Assembly (NCBI GenBank): GCA_014529385.2 | Contig: CM043949.1 | Location: 142,421,858-142,485,857 of the forward strand | Direction: 5' to 3' | DNA from: Adiantum capillus-veneris | Taxonomy: Eukaryota; Streptophyta; Polypodiopsida; Polypodiales; Pteridaceae | Length of the DNA stretch: 64,000 bases | The notes under the pieces: model-generated | The model's database searches: none | What the model was told of the DNA's origin: nothing | The model's input: only the letters and a program-made list of their open reading frames with translations | Program-made: the position numbers and the translations under genes | In this document: positions 21,152-30,835 of the stretch, piece by piece | Layout of the letters: each line of letters starts with the position of its first letter | Numbering within the stretch: position 1 is the stretch's first letter

Positions 21152-24100
21152 TCAGTCCACAAAGGGGAGTAAGCCCAAAGCTTTGCGGAAAGCTTCAAGC
21201 TTCTCACGAGACAATGCCTTTGTGAAAAGATCTGCAAGGTTGTCCTGTGTTGGCACATAAGCCAAGCTGATCTCTCCTGCTGAGAGCCTCTCCCTGACAT
21301 AGTGGTAATGCACCTCAATGTGCTTTGTGCGAGCATGAAAAACTGGGTTCCTCGCAACTGCCAATGCGCTCTGACTGTCAGTGTAGATAGTGTTGGCAGT
21401 GTCCTGTCCAACACCCAAGTCAGCCATAAGGCGTCTGAGCCATACACACTCAACCGTAGCTGTGAAGACTGCCCTGTACTCAGCCTCACAACTCGAAGTG
21501 GCCACAGTAGGTTGCTTCTTGCTCAACCATGATATACATGAACTGCCAAGCATGAAACAAAAACCACTTGTGGACACTCGCGTGTCAAAACAACCAGCCC
21601 AATCTGAGTCCGAAAAAGCATGTAAGTCTGGCGGCAATGATCCCCCCTTGGGATAAAACAAGCCAAGATGTAAAGTGCCACTAAGGTAGCGGAAAATCCT
21701 CTTGACAGCCTGCCAATGCTTAGACCCTGGGCTATGCATAAATCTGCTGACCTGCGAGACTGCAAACTGAATATCTGGCCTCGTGTTGCATACATAAATG
21801 AGGCAGCCAACAGCAGTTTGGTAAAGAGTGACATCAGCAGGATCGCCAGCATCATGTAGACTCAACTTCAAACCTGTTTCCATGGGAGTGGCAATAGGTT
21901 TGCAATCCTCAAGTCCAAACTTACATAGCAATGTCTCTATGTAACTTTTCTGACACAAGGCAATACCACCATCACACTGCTTAAACTGTATACCCAAGTA
22001 ATGATGCAACAGCCCCAAATCTTTCATCTTGAAAGTAGCATTCAAATCAGCCTTAAATTCAGCAATATGTCTCTCATTTGGTCCAGTGATCAGCAAATCA
22101 TCAACATAAAGAACCACAATGAGAAATACATCATCCTCACGCTTTACATACAATGTGCTTTCTGTTGGACTGTTACGAAAGCCTCGTTTAACCAAATGAG
22201 TGTCAGCTTTCTCATACCAAGCACGAGGAGATTGCTTCAACCCATACAAAGCCTTCTTACATTTGCACACTTTGTCCTCTTGTCCTTTTATGACAAAACC
22301 GCGAGGCTGCGTTACATAAACTTCCTCAAATATGTCACCATTCAAGAAAGCAGTAACAATGTCTGATTGATGTACATCCCAACCAAAATGAGCTGCCAAT
22401 GCACATAGAAAACGCACAGTAGTCATACGACAAGTGGGAGCAAAAGTCTCTTCATAATCTATGCCTTTTTGTTGTGCATAACCCTTTGCAACAAGTCGAG
22501 CCTTATGGCGATCGATCTCACCATCCGGCTTGCGTTTCAACTTGTAAACCCACTTCGTACCAATGGCCTTTTTGCCAGGAGGCAAATCACATAAAGTCCA
22601 TGTGTCATTCTCTATAAGTGCATCATATTCTGATTTCATGGCAGCAATCCAATTTTCTGAATTCTGTGCTTCATCAAAAGACAGAGGCTCCTCAACATCA
22701 TGTAAACTAGACACAGCCAAAGCATAACAATCTGATGCATAAGATGCATGGCGAGAGGCTGAACGAGTACGACTAGATAAAGGTGCATCCAATTTACTGT
22801 CACGCAAAGTGTGCACTAGCCATTTTGGCATACTTCTAGCCTGCTCATTTTCAGCCCTTTCCTCATCAAGTACATCATGTACATCTGCATCAGTAATAGG
22901 CTGTTCTAAAACATTTTCAGAAACCCCCATAGGCTGTACATTTGCCTCATTGGAACTTACATTCGTATTTCCACCACTGAAAAGAGGCAACAAAGTGTCA
23001 TAAATGTCCTGTGAGCTTACATTACTGTCTCTAGTACATGACAGCAAGGGTTGAACAGAATCTTCCACAAACACTACATCCCGTGAAACCAAAATACGTT
23101 TTGTTTGCGGATGATACAACCTGTAACCTTTGCTTTCAGCACTATAACCAACAAAAATACATTTGACAGCCTTATCATCCAATTTTCTGCGCTGCACTTG
23201 TGGCACCAAAGCATATGCCAAACAACCAAAAACACGCATGTGCTCAATAGAAGGTTTTCTATCATGCCATGCTTCATATGGAGTAATAGACTGCAAAGCT
23301 TTCGTAGGACACCTGTTAAGTACATAAGTGGCACACATGATGGCCTCAAGCCAAAAAGAATGCGGCAAAGCTTGACTTTTGACCATACATCGTGCCATTT
23401 CCGTTAGTGACCTGTTTTTCCTCTCAGCAACACCATTTTGCTGAGGTGTATAAGGCACTGTACATTGGTGTTTTATCCCACGACTAGCCAGAAATGCATT
23501 AAATTCATGAGACATATATTCCCCCCCTCGATCGGAACGGAGGGTGCCCATAGTACATTTTGAGACATTTTCAGCCATAGCCAAAAATTGTTTGAAGCAC
23601 ATAAAAACTTCGGACTTCGCTTTAAGCGGAAATACCCACGCATGCCTGGAGTAATCATCAATGAAAGTCACGAAGTACAGGTAATTGCCCAAGGACGGAG
23701 TTTGCATGGGCCCACAAACGTCACTATGCACAAGCTGCAACCTGCATGTGGCCCTAACTGAACCATCCTTTGGAAACTTAGAACGCTGCATTTTACCCAG
23801 AATACAGCCTTCACAAACATGTTTGATAGGTGCTTCAAGAGGCGGCAAAGAAGCAACCATATCAGATTTCTGCAAACGCAGCAAACTGGCAAAATTCAGA
23901 TGACCAAAACGTGCATGCCAAAGTTTTGCATCTGAAATAGCCCTTGAATCTGCAACAGCATTTGCAAAATTTTGTCCACACTTGTCATACAAAGTGAGCT
24001 TATACAGCCCACGGCACAAAAGCCCAGATGCAACAATTTCATCACCAAAACTGAGATCATGAACTGTACATCTGTCATCCACAAATTTGACTACAAGTCC

Positions 24101-25438
24101 AAGTCTAGCAAGTGCGGATACAGACAATAGATTTTTCTTGATCCCAGGTACATAAAGTGCATCAACAAGTGTGAAGGAACTGCCATTAGCAGCAGTGAGC
24201 ACAATCTTTCCAACTCCCTGAACTGGATAAGAGGCGTTGTTGGCACAAGTGACTGAATTCCCATGAGGGACAGACTCGAGAGAGGTAAACAATTCACGAT
24301 GTGAGGTAATGTGCTTTGTAGCACCACTGTCGAAATACCACACATGTGAATCTGCAGCAACTGACAAGCATGCATCATGGACAGCAGGATTGTAAGTGCA
24401 CTCTGCGCTAAAAGCCCATTCTGCATCAACATCAGCATCACAATCTCCTTTCACAGAAGACTCAACAATGGCTGCATTTGTAGTGGAACCAGCATTTGCA
24501 GTGGAACCACCCTCTTTCTTCTTAGCCTCTTTGGCCTTCAACTTAGGACACGACTTGATCAAGTGATCATTGGCTTTACAATAATGGCAACGCATCTTCT
24601 TTTTGCCCTTATCACCAGAATTGCCAGACGAAGTGCTGCCAGTAGAAGCAATAGGAACAGAATTTTTGCCACTCGCAGCAGAACCATAAGAAGTGGCTGC
24701 ATTACTGTTACCACCCTTTCTTTGAGAAGCAATAAAAGCCTGTTCAACTGCACGCTGCCTAGTCCTGTTTTTTCTAGAAAGTGACTCTTGCAACAGCAAT
24801 GTGCATAATGCATCAAACTTGACAACTTCAGGATTTCCTTGGGTCATCAGTCTCCAAGTACTAGCAAAAGTCTGGTAGGAATCTGGTAAGGCATCAAGAA
24901 CAGTCTGCACAAGGGAACTGTCAGAAATGACTTCACCTGCAGAAATGAGTTGCTCATTGATATCCTTGACACTAGCAAGGAAAGTGTCCATATCATCTTC
25001 CTCATGCATAATCTTCGACTCTAGCTCTTTACGCAGCAAAGCAATTTTAGCCTCATTGCGGCTTGCATAAAGACCTGCTAGAATATCCCAAGCCTGTTTT
25101 GCAGATTTAGCTGAACGGATGTGAGGAATAATGGTGCGCTTCACAGACAACGCAATCAATGCATGAGCCTGCGCATCCTTAACATCCCAACGAGCTTGTT
25201 CTGCTGTAGGCAAAACAACTCTAACAGCTGCAATCCTTGCAGCAAGACCTGCAACATCCTCAACATCGCCTACATCTTCAGAACCAGGACGTACATCAAT
25301 GCCCTGCATAATGTTCCAGACACCTTTTGACACAAGAACATGTTGCATCATATAAGCCCACATAGGGTAGTTGTCCCCATCCAACCTGTCCTCAGCAGCA
25401 AACATCTTGAACACATCTGTGTTGTTGTTGTCAGCCAT
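21152..25438 (-). CDS. Element C Gag-Pol polyprotein (1428 codons, uninterrupted)
   Basis: The ATG at 25438 (MADNNNTDVF, context ACCATGG) is chosen; the frame is open 20 codons further up but only to a TTG. Domains by residue from this Met: copia-type gag N-terminus; CCHC knuckle at 284-297 (CHYCKANDHLIKSC); protease WYFDSGATKH with D370; integrase HHCC (H508, H513, C542, C545) and core D573, D636, E672; RT with KARLVAKGY and YVDD at 1110-1113; RNase H with D1276, E1317, D1353 and the copia C-terminal block KHIEVHYHYVRE. Order gag-PR-IN-RT-RH is that of Ty1/copia. A single frame for gag and pol is normal in plant copia. There are no stops or shifts, in contrast with every other element here. 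It would make the particle, integrate DNA in the nucleus and copy RNA in the cytoplasm. Confidence 0.97.
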   Translation of the reverse strand: MADNNNTDVFKMFAAEDRLDGDNYPMWAYMMQHVLVSKGVWNIMQGIDVRPGSEDVGDVEDVAGLAARIAAVRVVLPTAEQARWDVKDAQAHALIALSVKRTIIPHIRSAKSAKQAWDILAGLYASRNEAKIALLRKELESKIMHEEDDMDTFLASVKDINEQLISAGEVISDSSLVQTVLDALPDSYQTFASTWRLMTQGNPEVVKFDALCTLLLQESLSRKNRTRQRAVEQAFIASQRKGGNSNAATSYGSAASGKNSVPIASTGSTSSGNSGDKGKKKMRCHYCKANDHLIKSCPKLKAKEAKKKEGGSTANAGSTTNAAIVESSVKGDCDADVDAEWAFSAECTYNPAVHDACLSVAADSHVWYFDSGATKHITSHRELFTSLESVPHGNSVTCANNASYPVQGVGKIVLTAANGSSFTLVDALYVPGIKKNLLSVSALARLGLVVKFVDDRCTVHDLSFGDEIVASGLLCRGLYKLTLYDKCGQNFANAVADSRAISDAKLWHARFGHLNFASLLRLQKSDMVASLPPLEAPIKHVCEGCILGKMQRSKFPKDGSVRATCRLQLVHSDVCGPMQTPSLGNYLYFVTFIDDYSRHAWVFPLKAKSEVFMCFKQFLAMAENVSKCTMGTLRSDRGGEYMSHEFNAFLASRGIKHQCTVPYTPQQNGVAERKNRSLTEMARCMVKSQALPHSFWLEAIMCATYVLNRCPTKALQSITPYEAWHDRKPSIEHMRVFGCLAYALVPQVQRRKLDDKAVKCIFVGYSAESKGYRLYHPQTKRILVSRDVVFVEDSVQPLLSCTRDSNVSSQDIYDTLLPLFSGGNTNVSSNEANVQPMGVSENVLEQPITDADVHDVLDEERAENEQARSMPKWLVHTLRDSKLDAPLSSRTRSASRHASYASDCYALAVSSLHDVEEPLSFDEAQNSENWIAAMKSEYDALIENDTWTLCDLPPGKKAIGTKWVYKLKRKPDGEIDRHKARLVAKGYAQQKGIDYEETFAPTCRMTTVRFLCALAAHFGWDVHQSDIVTAFLNGDIFEEVYVTQPRGFVIKGQEDKVCKCKKALYGLKQSPRAWYEKADTHLVKRGFRNSPTESTLYVKREDDVFLIVVLYVDDLLITGPNERHIAEFKADLNATFKMKDLGLLHHYLGIQFKQCDGGIALCQKSYIETLLCKFGLEDCKPIATPMETGLKLSLHDAGDPADVTLYQTAVGCLIYVCNTRPDIQFAVSQVSRFMHSPGSKHWQAVKRIFRYLSGTLHLGLFYPKGGSLPPDLHAFSDSDWAGCFDTRVSTSGFCFMLGSSCISWLSKKQPTVATSSCEAEYRAVFTATVECVWLRRLMADLGVGQDTANTIYTDSQSALAVARNPVFHARTKHIEVHYHYVRERLSAGEISLAYVPTQDNLADLFTKALSREKLEAFRKALGLLPFVD

Positions 25439-25782
25439 GGTAAATGCTGCACCTGATGTGAAAACTGCCCGAAAATAGGAGAAATGGAGCGGGAACAACT
25501 TGTGCTATATAGCACAAACCGTAGAAGACTATAAGGTACCTGTTATGCAGAAAACGGCACTGACAAAAAATCTGCACAAAATGACGAAATAGCCTGTGCA
25601 GTACTGCCCGTAGTGGAAACGGAGGCCGAAATGAGCCCAAATCAAAATTCTGAGCAGACCGAGCTCTTTGAGATCTCCCAAAATATTTGTCGACCTGCGA
25701 ACGCTCGCCAAAGCTCACTGAAATCGGAGAGAGTGAGCAGGCGTGTGCTGGAGCAGCTGGCGACTAAGCCCGGGAGGACGTG
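25439..25782 (-). other. Leader of element C
   Basis: About 340 bases between PBS and the polyprotein ATG, with no other feature seen. It would contain the packaging signal. Confidence 0.6.
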
Positions 25783-25798
25783 ACCTGCTCTGATACCA
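25783..25798 (-). other. Primer-binding site of element C (tRNA-Met type)
   Basis: On the sense strand, two bases after the 5' LTR, TGGTATCAGAGC is the standard plant initiator tRNA-Met complement, followed by AGGT. Confidence 0.95.
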
Positions 25799-25800
25799 AT

Positions 25801-26027
25801 TGTTGGAATTAGGGTTGCAGAGAAACACACACAGCTTGGAGAAGACGAAGGAAGCTCAAGGCACACAATAGAGAGTGTGTTACTTAGTGTGCAATGGAAA
25901 GATAGATAGCCCTAGAGTGATGGGCGTATATACAATGCACGGGGGAAAAAACCTCCTAAAGAGGGAAAAAATGCCCCGGCGGTCCTAGTGTGTTCACACA
26001 CATCACTACCACATGTATATGGTAACA
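25801..26027 (-). repeat. 5' LTR of element C
   Basis: 227 bp, identical by eye to 20850-21076. On the sense strand a TATA-like TGTATATACG lies near 25926-25935. Confidence 0.96.
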
Positions 26028-26395
26028 ACTAAGTCCTTGAACTCACTAGGTATATCTTCTATCTTTACACAATAGCGGTCCATTCCATCTTTGTAGATCT
26101 TGGCACCTTGCTCATTGTCGTACTGATATTTTATGAACAATAGCTTCATTGTGGCGGAAGGGTTTGATGATCCCGCTGCCATATTTTCTCTGTTGTTCAG
26201 GTTCAAGTGTTCCAAGTGTTCGGTGAAAATCTCGTAAGATCTCTCCGAAGAAGTATCAGAAACACTTCCTTCAAAGACCGGCTCTAATGGTTGCACCCAA
26301 CTTTGGTTTACACTTCCCTCGGTTAATATGACACTTGCTTGTTCCCCTTGTTTTGGTTGGTTATTCTCGAGATTCCTGCACGATCTCAAATTCAT
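26028..26395 (-). CDS. Element B ORF1, N-terminal part
   Basis: The ATG at 26395 (MNLRSCRNLENNQPKQ) is the first in the frame. The segment is acidic and polar, followed by MKLLFIKYQYDNEQGAK and YCVKIEDIPSEFKDL. At 26032 the copia target duplication begins, and the frame continues at 20844. No known domain. It lies about 170 bases downstream (in sense) of the last palindrome of the leader array. The N-terminal MNLRS is reminiscent of plant Gag starts (M-x-x-R-S), so ORF1 could be an extra Gag-like or accessory protein. This is speculation. Confidence 0.7.
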
Positions 26396-26565
26396 CAATT
26401 CCCCTAAAGGACTTTAACTTTTCTGTCTCGATAATTTGTTTTCCCAAGTTTTTGTGGTCAGAATTGATCCAAACTGATTGATACTACTTGGTCAATTGTT
26501 TAATCTTGTCAGTTGGACAACTTCTGTTTCTTCAAGTGAGAATTTTGTTGCAGTTATGCTGAAAA

Positions 26566-27293
26566 AGACATTATACGCGTATGATGTCTTTTTTCACAGA
26601 TTTGGACTATTTTGGTTATGCTCACTCTCAGTAGTCCCCTTATGCTCTGTCCCCTCACAAAATTCAGTTTGAACTCTGTTTGAGCAAGTTATGGCTAATT
26701 TAGGCTTTTCTTGGCAATTTTTCGCTTTTGACTTGTTTTGGGTCAATTGTGATCCAAATGGGATGAAACTTGAAATATAACCTCTAGACAGCTATTACAA
26801 TGGATCTGTGTTGGCAAAGTATCAAAATATGTCCAAAATTAGGTCAAAGACATCATACGCGTATGATGTCTTTTTCATCAATTTGGGTCAAGACCTGATA
26901 TTTATGCTTTCTATAGTGTTTGTAACAATCTTGTCAGGTCAGATATCAAAAATAAGTAGTGGATGTGCTAAAAGACATTATACGCGTATGATGTCTTTTG
27001 TCCTAGATTTTGACTATTCTTGGTTTTAAGACTTCTCCAATGTTTATAATTGAGTTTCAAGTGTTTTTGTCAGGTTTGAATGTAAAAACAAGATCTAAAT
27101 CCAAAATTTCCTATTCTTTGCGTTTCTTGGACTCCGGCTACTCCGGCTTGTCTTTTTGGGTTTCTTTGAGTGTTAATGCTCTTGTTTTAAGTTGAAATTA
27201 GGGTATAACCCCCCTTTTGAACACTCTGGTAAAGTCAAAATTTCTGTTTTGGTTTCTGTTTGGTCATTTAGACATCATACGCGTATGATGTCT
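26566..27293. repeat. Array 2 of the 24-bp palindrome (four copies) in the 5' leader of B
   Basis: Copies lie at 26566-26589 and 26973-26996 (each with one mismatch, ATT for ATC in one arm), 26848-26871 (perfect) and 27270-27293 (perfect and extending to a 30-bp palindrome at 27267-27296). Spacings are 282, 125 and 297 bp, close to the first four copies of array 1 (283, 135, 285). The array occupies the leader between PBS and ORF1, where retroviruses keep dimerisation and packaging signals. Confidence 0.96.
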
Positions 27294-27296
27294 AAA

Positions 27297-27758
27297 GTTG
27301 CAGATTTCCAGATACACAGAAAATTTCTCTGACTTTTGTTTATTACAAGTTTCACTACTAACTCGACAGTTTAGTGATCTATCATGCAATCAACCATATC
27401 AAGCAAATACTTCAATGATTACTAGCTCCAGATCAGGATCAAATGAAGTCCTACCTAAGCTATTCCTAATCATAAAATGGGTTTGGTAATTGTGATTTTA
27501 AAGAGATCCACTGTCACTCACGGACTAGCAAATTCTTCTTCTATCAACAACTACTCAACACCAACAAAACAACAAACAAATCTAAGCTAAACTAAAAATA
27601 CTGTCAACACGGAAGACCCAGGAATACCCCACTTCCTAGTATCTCTCGAGATCTTCGGAGTCCACCACTCCTAGATCTTTTCTAACTAAAGTATACAAAG
27701 TAGTTTATATGACTCACCTCGTAGGATTAGTCTAAGGTCACCTACTTAGGGCTCTCGT
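27297..27758 (-). other. First part of the element B leader
   Basis: About 460 bases between the PBS and the first leader palindrome in sense. No ORF with a known domain and no clear repeats are seen. Confidence 0.5.
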
Positions 27759-27776
27759 CCCCGGCAGCGGCGCCAA
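27759..27776 (-). other. Primer-binding site of element B (tRNA-Asp type)
   Basis: On the sense strand, a base or two after the LTR end (…CTTAACA), the sequence is TGGCGCCGCTGCCGGGGA. That is the complement of the 3' end of plant tRNA-Asp with one apparent difference. The same primer class is used by Athila/Tat-type elements and, here, by element D. Confidence 0.88.
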
Positions 27777-27777
27777 A

Positions 27778-28406
27778 TGTTAAGGTGGTTACGCCGCTAG
27801 CGGAAGCTAAATAGCGAGAACTCAACCAACAACAGAATTTGTCAGACAAGGACGGAGCTTGACCCGCAGGCGCATGAAAACAATTAGGTGGGTGTCAAAT
27901 CACCTACTTGACCTTCTAATGACAATCACTACTAAGGAAGTCAAATCTAAGTTCTAAAATACGCAAGTGACTGAAATCCGTACTACGAACGAATGTTATA
28001 CGAAACAGGATCAAGAATCATTGAATCGATTTCAAACTCAAGGGAAAGTCTATACACTAGGTAAGAACAACACCCTAAAGACTTGAACTGCAAAATCAAT
28101 CTATAACCACTCCGTGCGGTAAACGCATATGAAGACAGGCCAAAAAATACAGGTGATCGAAACTTGACCCCGATGGTACTAATGTGTAGCTCTACTCGTT
28201 GTGGTTCTATAGATATGTTGCACGCTCCATTCCGACACACGAGTTGGAAGAAAACTCACACCGAAGCTCGTAGGAACTTACCACACATAGAAGCCGATAG
28301 CGCGCACTCTTGGTATCTGTGCGTAGCTCTCGCCGTTGCTAACACAATGGCGGTGTCACTTCTCCAATGGCGGCTCCGTAGCTCGCGTAGCAAGTAGATA
28401 AGACTC

Positions 28407-28460
<54 letters not shown>

Positions 28461-28748
28461 ACACAGTCACGGCGCTCCAAAAAACTCACTTTTATTAATA
28501 ATCTGCCTCCTTTAGGTTACAAAAACTTTGGCTTATATACCTCACCCTTGGAGGTGAGAACATCTCTAACTAATTACATCAGCAAGTGAAATTACTTCGG
28601 GATTACAAGCTGGAAGCTCAATTGAGTCCCGTTACTTAATGAATGGCTCAAATCAAAATTAATGTCGGAAAGACATTTATTACAATCAATGGTTACAAAA
28701 TGATGAGTGTGAGCAAAAATGTGGGTGTGATCCTCTGCTGGCTCAACA
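27778..28748 (-). repeat. 5' LTR of element B
   Basis: 971 bp, TGTTAAGG...CTCAACA on the plus strand. It lacks the roughly 39-bp duplication of the other LTR and has a shorter CT tract (28409-28458). Confidence 0.95.
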
Positions 28749-29389
28749 ACAGCCAAGGAACAAAAAGAAAGAAAAGAAAAAATAAAGGCATCTATTGAGC
28801 GTGAGCGTGAGAAAGCGCGCTTGGCGGCCAAAGAAAGACAGGTAGCTATTGAGCTTGAGCGTGAGCAAGCGTGCTTGGCGGCCAAAGAAAGACAGGTAGC
28901 TATTGAAGAAAGATGAACGGCCTTAGAGTCAGAGCGTGAGATACAGAGAGACCTACGTATGCAAGAGTTGGTCCGATAGGTTCTCACCTCGAAGTTCGAG
29001 CCAGCCAAAGATGTTGGTAGTTCATCAAGTGGCACAAGTCAAGATTCGGACTCCAACAACCCCGTCACTGAGAAGATTACGTTTAGTAAGTATGATGGTA
29101 AATTGATGCTACGATTATTCATTCTTGGTTGCATCAATTTAATGCTTATTTTGTGACAACTAAGAAGACAGTGAATAGCAAGGTTTTGACGGCAGCCATG
29201 TACCTTGTCGGTGATGCCACTAATTGGTACCATGCATGGCAAGAGGCACAGTTGACTGCGCACCTAGAGGAAGCTGAGGAAGGCGCGTCCCTTTCCTTCA
29301 ATTGGGCCGACTTCCAAGACAAGCTCAAGGCGCGGTTTATGATTTCCATGATAACGATAAGCGAGATAATAAGCATGATCAAGATGTGA
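28749..29389 (+). pseudogene. Gypsy element A gag, continuation after element B
   Basis: The frame broken at 4659 resumes with AKEQKERKEKIKASIERER. At 28792 and 28846 an 18-residue unit (54 bp) is tandemly repeated (IERERERARLAAKERQVA and IELEREQACLAAKERQVA). After a TGA near 28914 and a TAG near 28977 the capsid domain follows: VTEKITFSKYDGK, WLHQFNAYFVTTKK, GDATNWYHAWQEA (conserved W) and WADFQDKLKARF, the hallmarks of retrotransposon gag. No knuckle, protease or RT follows, so A is truncated or rearranged. Confidence 0.75.
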
Positions 29390-30177
29390 TTATTCACGAG
29401 CATGATGATTTGCAGGATAAAGATGTGATTGTTCACAAGGATGATGGTTTAGTTGATACATTTTCTAGTGAAGCTAACCTAATTGTGCAGATTTGATCAA
29501 TCAGAAAGAACCGATCTGGGCTCTTGAGTCGTGTTTCAAAGAACCCCCATAAGAAGTATTTTGTGTTCTAATGATTAGTCAGCACTCATTGTTCGAGTGT
29601 TTCATTCGTGATGCTTTCCTGTATTTTAGTCACGGCCCTTATGTGATCCCTTTTCACAGGCATGCCATATTGTACGATGAGCATGATTCACTCATGAATG
29701 AGCACAAATGTATGTGGATTACTCATGAAAAGATGAAATGTTTGCATTCATGGAATTCACATTCCATGTCTCTTCCTTGGCATGACACAGTATCCAAAAG
29801 ACCACAAGAAGGATTGAGCATCAAGCATCGACATTTCCATTGTGTTTTGCCACAGTTGATTGATTTAAATTAGAAAGTCAAGATTCGACCCCATTGTTTG
29901 TGTGTGTTTGATGAACAGTGTGGCACTCCGTCACTTTGTTCATCTGCATTGCATGCACATTTTTTTCAAAGAAATAGTATTTTTTCAGTCATTTTACATG
30001 GAATGGGTATGTTCATGTTTTTGTGTTGGAAGTGGTTCCATGACTTTTCATCCTCGGAGATACTTGAAGAAGGTAGATATATGACTATGGAAGAAGTTGA
30101 AATATTGAAGGAGCCATAGATGACTTTGTGTCGCTTTCGGCACGGCCCAAAGAAGCAATCGTTGCAGACCTTTATGA
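29390..30177 (+). other. Downstream part of element A or unrelated; no recognisable gene
   Basis: Short plus-strand frames exist, one rich in H, D and K with a repeated 'HDDxxDKDVIVH' pattern (29380-29450). It directly follows the gag and may be its acidic continuation. Nothing else is recognisable. Confidence 0.4.
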
Positions 30178-30835
30178 AGTTCAAGTATCGCATGACCCAC
30201 GCATCAGAGTGGGCCGGTGAAGAGTCCTTTCCAGGATTCATCCAGACGCTGTTGGAAATCCCTCTCGACGCCATATAGTTCGGTACTAGTACCTCACTTT
30301 GAAAAGGAAGGATGTCACGTGCACATCTAACCCTATGTGTACGTGGATAAGCTACTTCATGACTAGGGTTCAGTTCAGTTACCTTCGAGAGTGTTTTGGC
30401 ACTTTTGTGAGTCTGTTCGCAGATCGTCCATGTGCAGGCACTTAGAGTAGATGCATATCCTCTGGTTTCACATAGCATAACCATCAGATTTCAGTCAAAA
30501 CCGTTAGTTCAAGTATCGCATGACCCATGCATCAGAGTGGGCCGGTGAAGAGTCATTTCTAAGATTCATCCAGACACTGTTGGCAATCCCCCTCGACGCC
30601 ATATAGTTCGGTACTAGTACCTCACTTTGAAAAGGAGGGGATGTCACGTGCACATCTAACCCTATGTGTACATGGACAAGCTACTTCATGACTAGGGTTC
30701 AGTTCAGTTACCTTAGAGAGTGTTTTGGCACTTTTGTTAGTCTGTTCGCAGACTGTGCATGTGCAGGCACTTAGAGTAGATGCATATTCTCCGGTTGCAC
30801 ATAGAATAACCATCAGATTTCAGTCAAAACCCGTT
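30178..30835 (+). repeat. 328-bp tandem duplication with PPT-plus-TG junctions
   Basis: Unit 1 is 30178-30505 and unit 2 is 30506 to about 30835. Both start AGTTCAAGTATCGCATGACC and differ by scattered substitutions. Within each is a purine run followed by TGTCACGTGCACATCTAACC (about 30310 and 30645), which looks like a PPT and LTR start. It could therefore be the 3' end of element A or another element, duplicated. The LTR partner was not found. Confidence 0.75.

Larger units (their letters stand above)
20850..26027 (-). mobile_element. Element C: intact, young Ty1/copia retrotransposon
   Basis: 5178 bp bounded by two 227-bp LTRs with no difference by eye, flanked by a perfect 5-bp target duplication ACTAA (20845-20849 and 26028-26032). 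On the minus strand: 5' LTR 25801-26027, PBS 25787-25798, one open polyprotein 21152-25438, PPT 21077-21088, 3' LTR 20850-21076. Identical LTRs imply a very recent insertion. Every conserved catalytic residue checked is present. It could be transposition-competent. It interrupts ORF1 of element B. Confidence 0.97.
4660..28748 (-). mobile_element. Element B: giant Ty3/gypsy LTR retrotransposon (Athila/Tat-like), about 24.1 kb with nested copia
   Basis: Two direct LTRs (4660-5685 and 27778-28748) begin TGTTAAGG and end CTCAACA on the plus strand. They are flanked by GCAGC (4655-4659) and ACAGC (28749-28753), a 5-bp target duplication with one mismatch. The element reads on the minus strand: PBS complementary to a tRNA-Asp-type 3' end, ORF1, gag, protease, RT, RNase H, integrase, then a large ORF3, and a purine tract beside the 3' LTR. 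Without copia element C it is about 18.9 kb, as large as Ogre-class elements. Single RNase H, tRNA-Asp PBS and an ORF downstream of pol resemble Athila; an ORF before gag resembles Ogre. Stops and frameshifts in gag-pol and ORF3 make it defective. About 24 LTR substitutions were counted by eye over about 930 aligned bases. Confidence 0.93.

Noticed and set aside
23105-24825. Many plus- and minus-strand ORFs within C
   Set aside because: All are shadows of the single 21152-25438 polyprotein.
21152-25498. Start of the C polyprotein at 25498
   Set aside because: The codon there is TTG. The first ATG, in a good context (ACCATGG), is at 25438.
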